The notes under the pieces were generated by a model. The model saw only the letters and a list, made by a program, of their open reading frames with translations. It had not been told where the DNA came from and searched no databases. The position numbers and the translations under genes are program-made. A stretch of DNA of 64,000 bases from Micromonospora eburnea (GTDB lineage: Bacteria; Actinomycetota; Actinomycetes; Mycobacteriales; Micromonosporaceae). Below, piece by piece: positions 8,418 through 17,301 of the stretch; the first letter of the stretch is position 1; each line of letters begins with the position of its first letter. Location of the stretch: the NCBI RefSeq assembly GCF_900090225.1, contig NZ_FMHY01000002.1:806001-870000 (forward strand). Direction: 5' to 3'.

Positions 8418-9676
8418 CTCAGTCGTTCGAGCACCATGGCCATGCCCTGGCCGCCGCCGACACACATGGTCTCCAGACCGATGGTGCGGTCGTGCCACTC
8501 CAGGGCGTTGAGCAGGGTGCCGGTGATCCGGGCTCCGGTCATGCCGAACGGGTGCCCGACGGCGATCGCGCCGCCCATCACGTTCAGCTTCTCCTCGGGG
8601 ATGCCGAGCTGCCGGTACGACGGGATCACCTGGGCGGCGAACGCCTCGTTGATCTCGACCAGGTCGACGTCGTCGATGGTCATGCCGGCGCGCCGGAGAG
8701 CCTGCTTCGACGCCTCCACCGGGCCGAGGCCCATGATCTCCGGGGACAGCGCGGTCACGCCGGTGGAGACGATCCGGGCCAGCGGGGTGACGCCGAGGTC
8801 CTTCGCCCGCTGGGCGCTCATGATGATCACGGCGGCGGCGCCGTCGTTGAGCGGGCAGCAGTTGCCGGCGGTGATCCGGCCGTCCGGGCGGAAGACCGGC
8901 TTCAGGCCGGCCACGCCCGCCAGGGTCACCCCCGGACGCGGGCCGTCGTCGGCGCTGACCACGGTGCCGTCGGGCGTGGTCACCGGGGTGATCTCGCGGG
9001 CCCAGAAGCCGTCGGCGATCGCCTTCTCGGCCAGGTTCTGGCTGCGTACGCCGAAGGCGTCCATCTCCTCGCGGGTGATGTCGTACGCCTGGGCGAGGTT
9101 CTCCGCGGTCTGCCCCATGGCCAGGTAGATGTCGGGGAGCTGGCCGGCCTCGCGCGGGTCGGTCCACACCTCGGCGCCGCCCTGGGCGCGAGCCGCCGAG
9201 CGCGCCCGCGCCGCCGCGAAGCGGGGATTCTCCCAGCCGCCGCCGACCAGCGCCTGCGCCTCCGGCGGCAGGGCGTCCGAGTTGCCGCGGGCGTACCGCG
9301 AGACGGTCTCGACGCCGGCGGAGACGAAGACGTCGCCCTCGCCCGCCCGGATCGCGTGCATGGCCATCCGGGTGGTCTGTAGCGACGAGGCGCAGTACCG
9401 GGTCAGCGTGGCGCCGGGCAGGCCGTCCAGGCCCAGCAGGGTGGCGACCACCCGGGCCAGGTTGAAGCCCTGCTCGCCGCCGGGCAGCCCGCAGCCCAGA
9501 TAGAGATCGTCGATCGTGGTGGGGTCGAGCGCCGGCACCTTGTCGAGGGCGGCCTGGACGACGGTGGCGGCGAGGTCGTCCGGGCGGACGTCCTTCAGGG
9601 ATCCCTTGACCGCGCGACCGATGGGAGACCGGGCGGTGGCGACGATGACGGCGTCGCGGGGCGACTCAATCGGCAT
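8414..9676 (-). CDS. fadA: acetyl-CoA C-acetyltransferase (thiolase)
   Basis: 420 residues. Seen: nucleophile region LTRYCASSLQ with Cys95, NEAFA, the GGAIAVGHPFGMTGAR box, and the C-terminal acid/base CVGGGQGMAMVLE. It catalyses reversible thiolysis/condensation of (aceto)acyl-CoA in beta-oxidation or acetoacetyl-CoA formation. Length and motifs are typical. From memory, the mycobacterial fadA3 occupies the same position next to an SGNH esterase and cbs. The ATG has no Shine-Dalgarno but a TAACGT box 6 nt upstream. Confidence 0.93.
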   Translation of the reverse strand: MPIESPRDAVIVATARSPIGRAVKGSLKDVRPDDLAATVVQAALDKVPALDPTTIDDLYLGCGLPGGEQGFNLARVVATLLGLDGLPGATLTRYCASSLQTTRMAMHAIRAGEGDVFVSAGVETVSRYARGNSDALPPEAQALVGGGWENPRFAAARARSAARAQGGAEVWTDPREAGQLPDIYLAMGQTAENLAQAYDITREEMDAFGVRSQNLAEKAIADGFWAREITPVTTPDGTVVSADDGPRPGVTLAGVAGLKPVFRPDGRITAGNCCPLNDGAAAVIIMSAQRAKDLGVTPLARIVSTGVTALSPEIMGLGPVEASKQALRRAGMTIDDVDLVEINEAFAAQVIPSYRQLGIPEEKLNVMGGAIAVGHPFGMTGARITGTLLNALEWHDRTIGLETMCVGGGQGMAMVLERLS

Positions 9677-9682
9677 GAACCA

Positions 9683-9688
9683 ACGTTA
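9683..9688 (-). promoter_or_regulatory. -10 box TAACGT, leaderless layout
   Basis: On the minus strand TAACGT is followed by 6 nt and the thiolase ATG (9676). The same hexamer precedes metB. Confidence 0.5.
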
Positions 9689-9751
9689 ACTCGCCGGTAA
9701 CTTGCGGCGGAAGTCGGCTGCCGGGCGGGAAATGTCACGCCCGGCGTCGGG

Positions 9752-10549
9752 TCAGTGGTGTCGGGAGGCGACCGTCGCCGCCGCCGCGACCGCCGGCAGC
9801 AGGGCGTGCGCCCAGACCCGGTAGCCGTCGGCGGAGGGGTGGTAGCCGTCGTGGCAGAGCGTCCCCGCGTCCGCCCGGAACACCGGGCCGGTCTCGGCGG
9901 CCAGGTCGACCACGCTGCCGCCGGCCTCCAGGACGGCCGCGTTCTGGGCCCGGGCGACCCGCCGGCCGGACCAGGCGAGCAGCTGCCGCAGCGGGGACGC
10001 GACCGCGCGTACCGCGCCGAGGTCGGGGCAGGTGCCCACGACCACCTCGACGTGGGCCTCGCGCAGCCGGTGCACCGCCGAGGCGAGGTACGCCGCGGCG
10101 TCCGCAGGCCGGGCCAGCGCGGTGGCGTCGTTGGCGCCGATCAGGATCACCGCCACGTCGGGGCGCTCACCGAGCAGCGCTCGGGCCACCTGGGTGGCCA
10201 GGTCGGTGGTACGGGAGCCGGACACCCCCACGCTGGACAGCTGCACCTGCCTGCCGGCCGGCCCGTCGGTGAGCAGGTGGGCCAACTGGCCACCGATGGT
10301 CTCCTCGAAACGCTCCACGCCGACGCCGAGCGCCGACGAGTCGCCGAGCAGCACCAGGCGCAGCGGCGGGGCACCGGCCCGGCCGACCGTGGCACGCAGC
10401 GCGAGGCCCAGCTCGGGCTTGGCGTACTGGCGGCTGCGGGCGGCGATGGCTTGGCCGGCGAGGATGGCGGCCCCGCCCACCGTGCCGGCGACCAGGGAGA
10501 GGGCCGCGGCCCGACCCAGCCGGACCACGAGTTCGTTACGCCCCGTCAT
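9752..10549 (-). CDS. SGNH/GDSL hydrolase (paralog 1)
   Basis: 265 residues, start ATG with GGGGAGG upstream. An N-terminal hydrophobic segment (residues 13-36) suggests an exported or membrane-anchored enzyme. Block I LVLLGDSSALG carries nucleophile Ser71, block III is ILIGANDAT, and block V DGYHPSADGY supplies the Asp/His pair. It probably hydrolyses ester bonds in envelope lipids or glycans; substrate unknown. It is closely related to the next gene. Confidence 0.88.
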   Translation of the reverse strand: MTGRNELVVRLGRAAALSLVAGTVGGAAILAGQAIAARSRQYAKPELGLALRATVGRAGAPPLRLVLLGDSSALGVGVERFEETIGGQLAHLLTDGPAGRQVQLSSVGVSGSRTTDLATQVARALLGERPDVAVILIGANDATALARPADAAAYLASAVHRLREAHVEVVVGTCPDLGAVRAVASPLRQLLAWSGRRVARAQNAAVLEAGGSVVDLAAETGPVFRADAGTLCHDGYHPSADGYRVWAHALLPAVAAAATVASRHH

Positions 10550-10648
10550 GGCGACACCTCCCCATGGCCGGCGCAGGGGCCGGCCAGCTTGCGAGGCGTG
10601 CTCATGTCACGCCTGCGTTGTGCCTGATGATGCCCCTGACAGGCCCGC

Positions 10649-11695
10649 TCATGCCAGCCCCTTGAGGGTGGGAGAATCGGCGGCGGTCCTCGGTTGCGGC
10701 TCCGCGCCGACACCGAAGTGGGCGCGCCGCCGGAGCTGCGCCCAGCGACCGCCCGGACCCCGGTCGCGCCCCTGGACCTGGGTGCCGCTGACCTCGGTGC
10801 CGGCGTGCCGGGCCGCCTCCTGGGCCGCCTCCGGCAGCGACCGCACGCCGTCCCGGCCGGCGAGTGGAGCCGGGCGCTCCGGGCCGGCGCCCAGCGCGGA
10901 GAGCAGGGTGGGCAGCAGGGCCGCCGCGGCGACCGCGTAACCCTCGGCGGACGGGTGGAACCGGTCCCAGGCGAACATCCGGGCCGGCTCCGCGGCGAAC
11001 CGGGGACCGAGCAGGTCACCGAGGGAGACCGTCCGGCCGCCCGCCTCGACCACGGCCACCGTCTGGGCGGCGGCGAGCTGACGGCTCCAGCGGCGGGCCA
11101 GCCAGCGCAGCGGCGGCTGGATCGGCTGGATCGCCCCCAGGTCGGGGCAGGTGCCGACGACCACCTCACAACCGTTGTCGCGCAGCGTGCGTACGGCGTC
11201 GACCAGATAGCGCACCGCCACCGACGGTGATGTGCGGTTGGTGACGTCGTTGCCGCCGATCAGGATGACCGCGATGTCCGGCTCGACCTCCAGGGCCGAC
11301 TCGACCTGTGGCTTCAGCCCGGCGGACAGGGCACCCACCACGGCGAAACGGTGCAGCCGCACCGGCCGATGCAACCGGCGGGACAGCCCGGTGGCCAGCA
11401 ACGCGCCCGGTGTCTCGCGGCGGCGGTGCACGCCGTAGCCGGCCGCGGAGGAGTCGCCGAGGATGACCATGGTGATCGGCGGGCCGGGGAGCTTCGCGCC
11501 ATAGACCCCGTCGCAGCGCGGCGGGGGCGCCTCGGCCATCGGAATGGTGCGTCGGGCCTGCCGGGCCTGGCCGAGCAACACGCCGCCGGTCGCGACGGTG
11601 GCCGCCACGGTGGCGCCCGTGCCGATCGCCGCCAGGCGGGCGATCCGCCGGACATCGCGCCAACCGGCCGGTGCGACGGAACCAGCGTCCCCCAT
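10649..11695 (-). CDS. SGNH/GDSL hydrolase (paralog 2)
   Basis: 348 residues. N-terminal hydrophobic anchor (residues 20-42), block I MVILGDSSAAG (Ser82), ILIGGNDVT, the shared VVVGTCPDLGA, and DRFHPSAEGY for Asp/His. About 45 extra C-terminal residues are polar. It is clearly a tandem paralog of the gene at 9752 (same VVVGTCPDLG-A and P-L-R-LA segments). It lies upstream of paralog 1 with a 99-nt gap. The start ATG has TAATGT 6 nt upstream and no Shine-Dalgarno. Confidence 0.88.
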   Translation of the reverse strand: MGDAGSVAPAGWRDVRRIARLAAIGTGATVAATVATGGVLLGQARQARRTIPMAEAPPPRCDGVYGAKLPGPPITMVILGDSSAAGYGVHRRRETPGALLATGLSRRLHRPVRLHRFAVVGALSAGLKPQVESALEVEPDIAVILIGGNDVTNRTSPSVAVRYLVDAVRTLRDNGCEVVVGTCPDLGAIQPIQPPLRWLARRWSRQLAAAQTVAVVEAGGRTVSLGDLLGPRFAAEPARMFAWDRFHPSAEGYAVAAAALLPTLLSALGAGPERPAPLAGRDGVRSLPEAAQEAARHAGTEVSGTQVQGRDRGPGGRWAQLRRRAHFGVGAEPQPRTAADSPTLKGLA

Positions 11696-11701
11696 GAACC
11701 G

Positions 11702-11707
11702 ACATTA
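11702..11707 (-). promoter_or_regulatory. -10 box TAATGT, leaderless layout
   Basis: On the minus strand TAATGT is followed by CGGTTC and the ATG of the SGNH gene at 11695. Confidence 0.5.
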
Positions 11708-11835
11708 TCGCGCCGCACCGACACCCCGCTCTCCTGAGATTGCGCGGCTGGGCGGCGACGGTTCCGGGTACCTGAGCCGACAGTGGCGAAACTTGCGCCG
11801 GGAACGCACGCTGGTGGCGGAAAGGGGCGACGATC

Positions 11836-12192
11836 ATGGCGAAGACGTTGAAGCGGAGCGCGGCGTTCGCCGCGCTGGGCCGGGCGCTGATGGCGGGGGC
11901 GCGGAGCGGTCCGCCGGTGGGTAGGCGGCTGGCGGCCCTGCCGCGGATGATCTGGGCCACGGCGAAGGGGGAGTACGACGGCGGCCTGCGGCTGGCCCTG
12001 ATGACCGCGGCGACGGCGTACATCGTCTCGCCGATCGACCTGATTCCGGAGTTCCCGCTGGGGCTTCTCGGCCTGGCCGACGATGCCGTGATGGTCAGCT
12101 GGCTGGCCGGCAGCGTGCTCGCCGAGACCGAACGGTTCCTGGAGTGGGAGGCGCGTCGCAGCTCGGTCGTCCCGGGACATGTGGTGCCCTGA
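11836..12192 (+). CDS. DUF1232 (YkvA-like) membrane protein
   Basis: 118 residues. The family hallmark YIVSPIDLIPE sits in the middle, followed by GLADDAVMVSWLAGS; one to two hydrophobic helices flank it. DUF1232 proteins are small membrane proteins of unknown role. It is divergent from the SGNH genes and 76 bp upstream of cbs. Confidence 0.85.
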   Translation: MAKTLKRSAAFAALGRALMAGARSGPPVGRRLAALPRMIWATAKGEYDGGLRLALMTAATAYIVSPIDLIPEFPLGLLGLADDAVMVSWLAGSVLAETERFLEWEARRSSVVPGHVVP

Positions 12193-12268
12193 CGACACGT
12201 ACCCTTGGGCGACGAACTGATGTCCGCCCGGCCGCCGGCGCCGGTGCCGTAACGAAGGGCACAACGAG

Positions 12269-13639
<1,371 letters not shown>

Positions 13640-13643
13640 GATG

Positions 13644-13750
13644 TAAGGAAGGGCCCCTTCTTAACACCCCGTGCGCAGGAGAACGCCGGGCGACGCTGTT
13701 AAGAAGGGGCCCTTCCTCTACCGCAGGCGTTAATAGGGGGCCCCTCCTTA
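13644..13750. repeat. GGGGCCCC-cored inverted repeat cluster, locus 1 (three units)
   Basis: Unit A (13644-13665, AAGGAAGGGCCCCTTCTTAAC type) pairs perfectly over 20 nt with unit B (13698-13717, GTTAAGAAGGGGCCCTTCCT). Unit C (13729-13750) is a second subtype, GTTAATAGGGGGCCCCTCCT. The cluster begins 5 nt after the cbs stop in context TGAGATGTAAGG, and unit C supplies the TAA stop of the convergent acetyltransferase. A related cluster lies at 45338-45479. It could act as a bidirectional terminator. Confidence 0.85.
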
Positions 13751-14257
13751 CAGCCGTCGGGCGTAGCGGAGCTGGGGGACGAGCGCAGCGCCGACGTGTT
13801 CGTCCCGCTGCTCGCCGGTGGCGGTCCACCCGCCGCGCTCGTAGAAGCGGCGGGCGGAGGCGTTCTCCCCGAGCACCCACAGCGCCGCACGGGACCAGCC
13901 ACGCGCCCGCATCGCGGCCAGGGCGTCGACCATGAGCGCCCGGCCGGTGCCGCGCCCCCGCTCGTCGGGCGCCAGGTGGATGGCGTTGAGCAGGCCCGTG
14001 GCCGGGTCGCCGGCGTCGTCCGGACCGAGGTAGCTGAAGCCGACCAGTCGGCCGTCGCGTACGGCCACGGTCATCCGGTGGTCCGCGCCCTCCCAGGTCA
14101 GCCGCTCCACCCAGTACCGGCCCATCTCCTCCGGCGTCGGCCGGGCCAGCGCCCCCGCCGGCAGGAACGACGAGTACGCCGCCATCCGGGACCGTTGGTG
14201 CAGCGCGCCGACCGCCATCAGGTCGGCCGCGGTGGCGGGGCGTAGCGTGACGGTCAC
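13748..14257 (-). CDS. GNAT family N-acetyltransferase
   Basis: 169 residues from GTG 14257, which overlaps the ribonuclease Z stop (GTGA), so translation is coupled. N-terminus [12 protein letters not shown] is typical. The acetyl-CoA pyrophosphate-binding motif is [11 protein letters not shown], followed by [13 protein letters not shown]. Substrate unknown. The last codons and the TAA stop are inside repeat unit C, so insertion of that repeat may have set the C-terminus. Confidence 0.88.
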   Translation of the reverse strand: MTVTLRPATAADLMAVGALHQRSRMAAYSSFLPAGALARPTPEEMGRYWVERLTWEGADHRMTVAVRDGRLVGFSYLGPDDAGDPATGLLNAIHLAPDERGRGTGRALMVDALAAMRARGWSRAALWVLGENASARRFYERGGWTATGEQRDEHVGAALVPQLRYARRL

Positions 14258-15177
14258 CGGGCCGAGACTACCCGCCGGGGCGGCACCGGCACGATCATCA
14301 GGTCCTCGGCGATCACCAACTCGCCGGCGAAGTGCTGCCGGGCCTCGTCGGCGAAGCGGCGCGGGTCGGCGTACCGCTGGGAGAAGTGGGTGAGCACCAG
14401 GGTGCGTACCGCCGACTCGGCCGCCACCCGCGCGGCCTGCGCGGCGGTGAGGTGGCCGACCTCGGCGGCGAGCGCGGCCTCCGACTCCAGGAACGTCGAC
14501 TCGATGACCAGCAGGTCGGCGTGCTCGGCCAGGGCCCACACCGCGTCGCAGAGCCCGGTGTCCATCACGAACGCGAACCGCTGCCCCGGCCGGGTCACGC
14601 TCACCTCGTCCCGGGTGATCCGGCGTCCGTCCAGGTCGAGGTGGCCGTCGCGGAGCAGCTTGCCGACCGCCGGGCCGGCGATGCCGTACGCGGCCAGCTT
14701 CTCCGGCAGCATCCGGCAGCCGTCCGGCTCGACGAGGCGATAGCCGTACGTCTCGATCGGGTGCCGCAGCCGGCGGGCCTCCAGCGTGCCGATGCCCAGT
14801 GCGATCCGCTGCCCGTCGGCGCCGATCGGCTCGACGGCCAACTCGGCGGTCTCGTGGAAGCTCGCCGCGTGGCGCAGCCGGGCGAAGTAGTCCGCGTCGC
14901 CGGCGGGGAAGTGCACCGCCACCGGGTGCGGCACCCGGTCGAGCGAGAGCCGCTGGATCACGCCGGGCAGGCCGAGGCAGTGGTCCCCGTGGAAGTGGGT
15001 GACGCAGATCCGGGTGAGGTCGGTGGCGGAGATCCCGGTGTGCAGCATCTGCCGCTGGCTGCCCTCGCCCGGGTCGAAGAGGAGTACCTCGTCGTCCCAG
15101 CGCAGCAGGTACCCGTTGTGGTTGCGCTGTCGGGTGGGGGCCTGGCTGGCCGTCCCGAGCACCACCAGCTCGCGCAT
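14254..15177 (-). CDS. rnz: ribonuclease Z (tRNase Z)
   Basis: 307 residues counted from ATG 15177 ([12 protein letters not shown]), with AGGAGG 10 nt upstream; an in-frame GTG at 15183 is possible. Metallo-beta-lactamase fold: HFHGDHC (His61, His63, Asp65, His66), [10 protein letters not shown], and [10 protein letters not shown]. It removes 3' trailers from tRNA precursors that lack encoded CCA, such as the tRNA-Leu in this window. It is preceded by an unusual leader with a short ORF and a double hairpin. Confidence 0.9.
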   Translation of the reverse strand: MRELVVLGTASQAPTRQRNHNGYLLRWDDEVLLFDPGEGSQRQMLHTGISATDLTRICVTHFHGDHCLGLPGVIQRLSLDRVPHPVAVHFPAGDADYFARLRHAASFHETAELAVEPIGADGQRIALGIGTLEARRLRHPIETYGYRLVEPDGCRMLPEKLAAYGIAGPAVGKLLRDGHLDLDGRRITRDEVSVTRPGQRFAFVMDTGLCDAVWALAEHADLLVIESTFLESEAALAAEVGHLTAAQAARVAAESAVRTLVLTHFSQRYADPRRFADEARQHFAGELVIAEDLMIVPVPPRRVVSAR

Positions 15178-15210
15178 GGACACGGCGCCTCCTGCCGCTG
15201 ACATGAAGCG

Positions 15211-15268
15211 ACCCCCGGGGCTTCCGCGCTCGCGCGGGCCGGCTGGACTGGGCCGGCACCCCGGGGGT
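15211..15268 (-). terminator. double hairpin in the rnz leader
   Basis: Outer arms ACCCCCGGGG (15211-15220) and CCCCGGGGGT (15259-15268) enclose an inner GCCGGC stem (15238-15257). It sits 34 nt upstream of the rnz ATG and after a short ORF. There is no U-tract; attenuator or processing site are both possible. Confidence 0.45.
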
Positions 15269-15368
15269 CGGGTGGCTGTCGTGGATTCGCCGCACCGCTG
15301 CCACACGGTCTCGACGATGGTGCCTGTGCCCGCCTCGCGGCGGACGGGATTACTGTCGAGGACAGCGG

Positions 15369-15425
15369 CTAGCGGACAGCCACCTCACGAGTCCGATTGC
15401 TATACAAAGCTGGACCACCTCCTTT
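15369..15425 (-). other. extended Shine-Dalgarno sequence with 12-codon ORF (candidate leader)
   Basis: On the minus strand AAAGGAGGTGGTCC (15425-15412) can pair along all 14 nt with the 16S rRNA 3' end, with one G-U pair. Ten nt after the GGAGG core is TTG (15407), opening a 12-codon [14 protein letters not shown] preceded by the start residue and closed by TAG (15371-15369). The same frame is also open upstream through the SD. It lies in the gap between ngg and rnz, in a locally less GC-rich stretch. Whether it is translated is unknown. Confidence 0.4.
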
Positions 15426-15478
15426 CCCGTGTACCGCCACGCTATCCACTTCCCGGGGACCGCGGCAACGGATTTCGA

Positions 15479-17299
15479 TCACAGGCCCGGCCCGGCCGGC
15501 GTCCAGAGCCGCTGTGGCGCCCGGGTGCCGGGGAAGAGCAGGTCGACGAAACGTTCGGCGGTCGGCTGCGGTTCGTGGTTGGCCAGGCCGGGGCGCTCGT
15601 TCGCCTCGACGAAGACGTGCTCGGGCCGGTCGGGGGCGGGCACCAGCAGGTCCAGCCCGGTGACCGGGATGTCCAGCGCCCGGCTGGCCGTCACACACGC
15701 CTCCGCGATCGCCGGGTGCAGCTCGGCGGTCACGTCGTGGATGGTGCCCCCGGTGTGCAGGTTGGCGGTCCGGCGTACGGCGAGCACCTGGCCCTCGGGG
15801 AGCACGTCGTGCATCCGGTACCCGGCCTCGGCCACCACCTCGCGGGTCATGTCGTCGACCGGGATCCGCGACTCGCCCTCGGTGGCGGCGGCCCGCCGCC
15901 GGCTCTGCCGCTCGATCAGCTCGGTGACGTCGTGCACCCCGTCCCCGGTGATCTGCGCCGGCCGGCGTACGGCCGCGGCCACCACCTCGTGGTCGATGAC
16001 GATCACCCGCAGGTCCTCGCCCGCGCACCGCTGTTCGATCAGCACGTCCGGGCAGAACCGCCGGGCCAGCTCGACCGCGACGGTCAGCGCCGCGGGCGTA
16101 CGCACCCCGACGGTGATGCCGCGGCCCTGCTCGCCCCGCGCCGGCTTGACCACCACCGGGCCGACGTCGGCCAGGAAGGCCAGGTCGTCGGCGTCGCCGG
16201 TGGCGGTCCGGCCACGCGGTACGGGAAGCCCCGCCTCGGTGAGGATCCGCCGGGTCACCCGCTTGTCGTCGCAGCGGCTCATCGCCACCGCCGAGGTCAG
16301 CTCCGACAGCGACTCCCGGGTGTGGACGGTCCGGCCGCCGATGGCCAGTCGCAGCTCACCCCAGTCCGGGTCGGTGACCTCCACCCGGATGCCGCGGCGC
16401 ATCGCCTCGTCGGCGACGATCCTCGCGTACGGGTTCAGCTCGTCGTAGCCGGGCGGGGTGGCGGGGAGGAAGAGCCGCTCGTTGATCGGGTTCTTCCGCT
16501 TCACGCACAGCGCGCCGGTGCGGTGGAAGCCCAGCCGCTCGTAGAGTCGGATCGCGCCGGAGTTCTCGGCCAGCACCGACAGGTCCACGTACGCGCGGCC
16601 CCGCGCGTCGAGCCGGTCGGCCAGCGCGGTGAGCAGGGCCTGGCCGGTGCCGGGCGGCGCGGTGTTGAAATCCACGGTCAGGCACCAGAGGCTGGCCCCG
16701 TTCTCCGGGTCGGCGAAGACCTCGACGTGGTCCACCCCGGTGATGGTGCCGACCACCTCGCCGGTGGCGGCCTCGGCGACCAGGTGCAGGAACTTGTCGC
16801 CGACGGCGTTGTCGACCAGCACCCGCACCGGGGCGGTGACCATGCCGTTGCGGGCGTAGATCCGGTTCACCGCGTCGGCGTCGTCGGCGTCGTACAGCGG
16901 GCGGATGGTCAGTCCGGGGACGTCACCGCCCTCGGCGGCGGCCGGCCGGCGCTCGCCCAGCGGCAGCCGGTACGTCAGCGACGGGTCGATGAACAGCTCG
17001 TCCGGCAGCCGGGAGACCAGCACGTGCGGGTCGCGCAGGTAGACGCAGATGTCCCGGGCGCCGGCCGCCTCCGAGCGCAGCACGTCGGCGACGGCGGTCT
17101 GCTCGGTGAAGGTCTGCCCGAAGACCAGCCGGCCCCAGCCGCAGTCCAGCACCACCCCGGGTTCGTCGGACGGCTGGCGTCGCGGCTCGGGAGTGCCGGG
17201 CGCGATCGGGTCACCGCCCGGGCCGACGCGTTCCCGGCGGCTGCCCAGCAGCCGTTCCCGGTCGAGTCGAGCCGTGCCGGTGGCGAGGGTGCCGGTCAC
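15479..17299 (-). CDS. ngg: N-acetylglutaminylglutamine synthetase (GNAT + ATP-grasp)
   Basis: 606 residues from GTG 17299, 2 nt after the amidotransferase stop. Residues ~110-290 are a GNAT domain (GTGQALLTALADRL, NSGAIRLYERLGF). Residues ~300-600 are an ATP-grasp ligase (PVVVKPARGEQGRGI, then FVEANERPGLANHEPQPTA). This fusion makes N-acetylglutaminylglutamine by ligation and acetylation. With the upstream amidotransferase it forms the osmoprotectant dipeptide NAGGN, accumulated under salt stress. The third gene usual in proteobacterial clusters, an M42 peptidase, is absent. Confidence 0.88.
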   Translation of the reverse strand: MTGTLATGTARLDRERLLGSRRERVGPGGDPIAPGTPEPRRQPSDEPGVVLDCGWGRLVFGQTFTEQTAVADVLRSEAAGARDICVYLRDPHVLVSRLPDELFIDPSLTYRLPLGERRPAAAEGGDVPGLTIRPLYDADDADAVNRIYARNGMVTAPVRVLVDNAVGDKFLHLVAEAATGEVVGTITGVDHVEVFADPENGASLWCLTVDFNTAPPGTGQALLTALADRLDARGRAYVDLSVLAENSGAIRLYERLGFHRTGALCVKRKNPINERLFLPATPPGYDELNPYARIVADEAMRRGIRVEVTDPDWGELRLAIGGRTVHTRESLSELTSAVAMSRCDDKRVTRRILTEAGLPVPRGRTATGDADDLAFLADVGPVVVKPARGEQGRGITVGVRTPAALTVAVELARRFCPDVLIEQRCAGEDLRVIVIDHEVVAAAVRRPAQITGDGVHDVTELIERQSRRRAAATEGESRIPVDDMTREVVAEAGYRMHDVLPEGQVLAVRRTANLHTGGTIHDVTAELHPAIAEACVTASRALDIPVTGLDLLVPAPDRPEHVFVEANERPGLANHEPQPTAERFVDLLFPGTRAPQRLWTPAGPGL

Positions 17300-17301
17300 G
17301 G

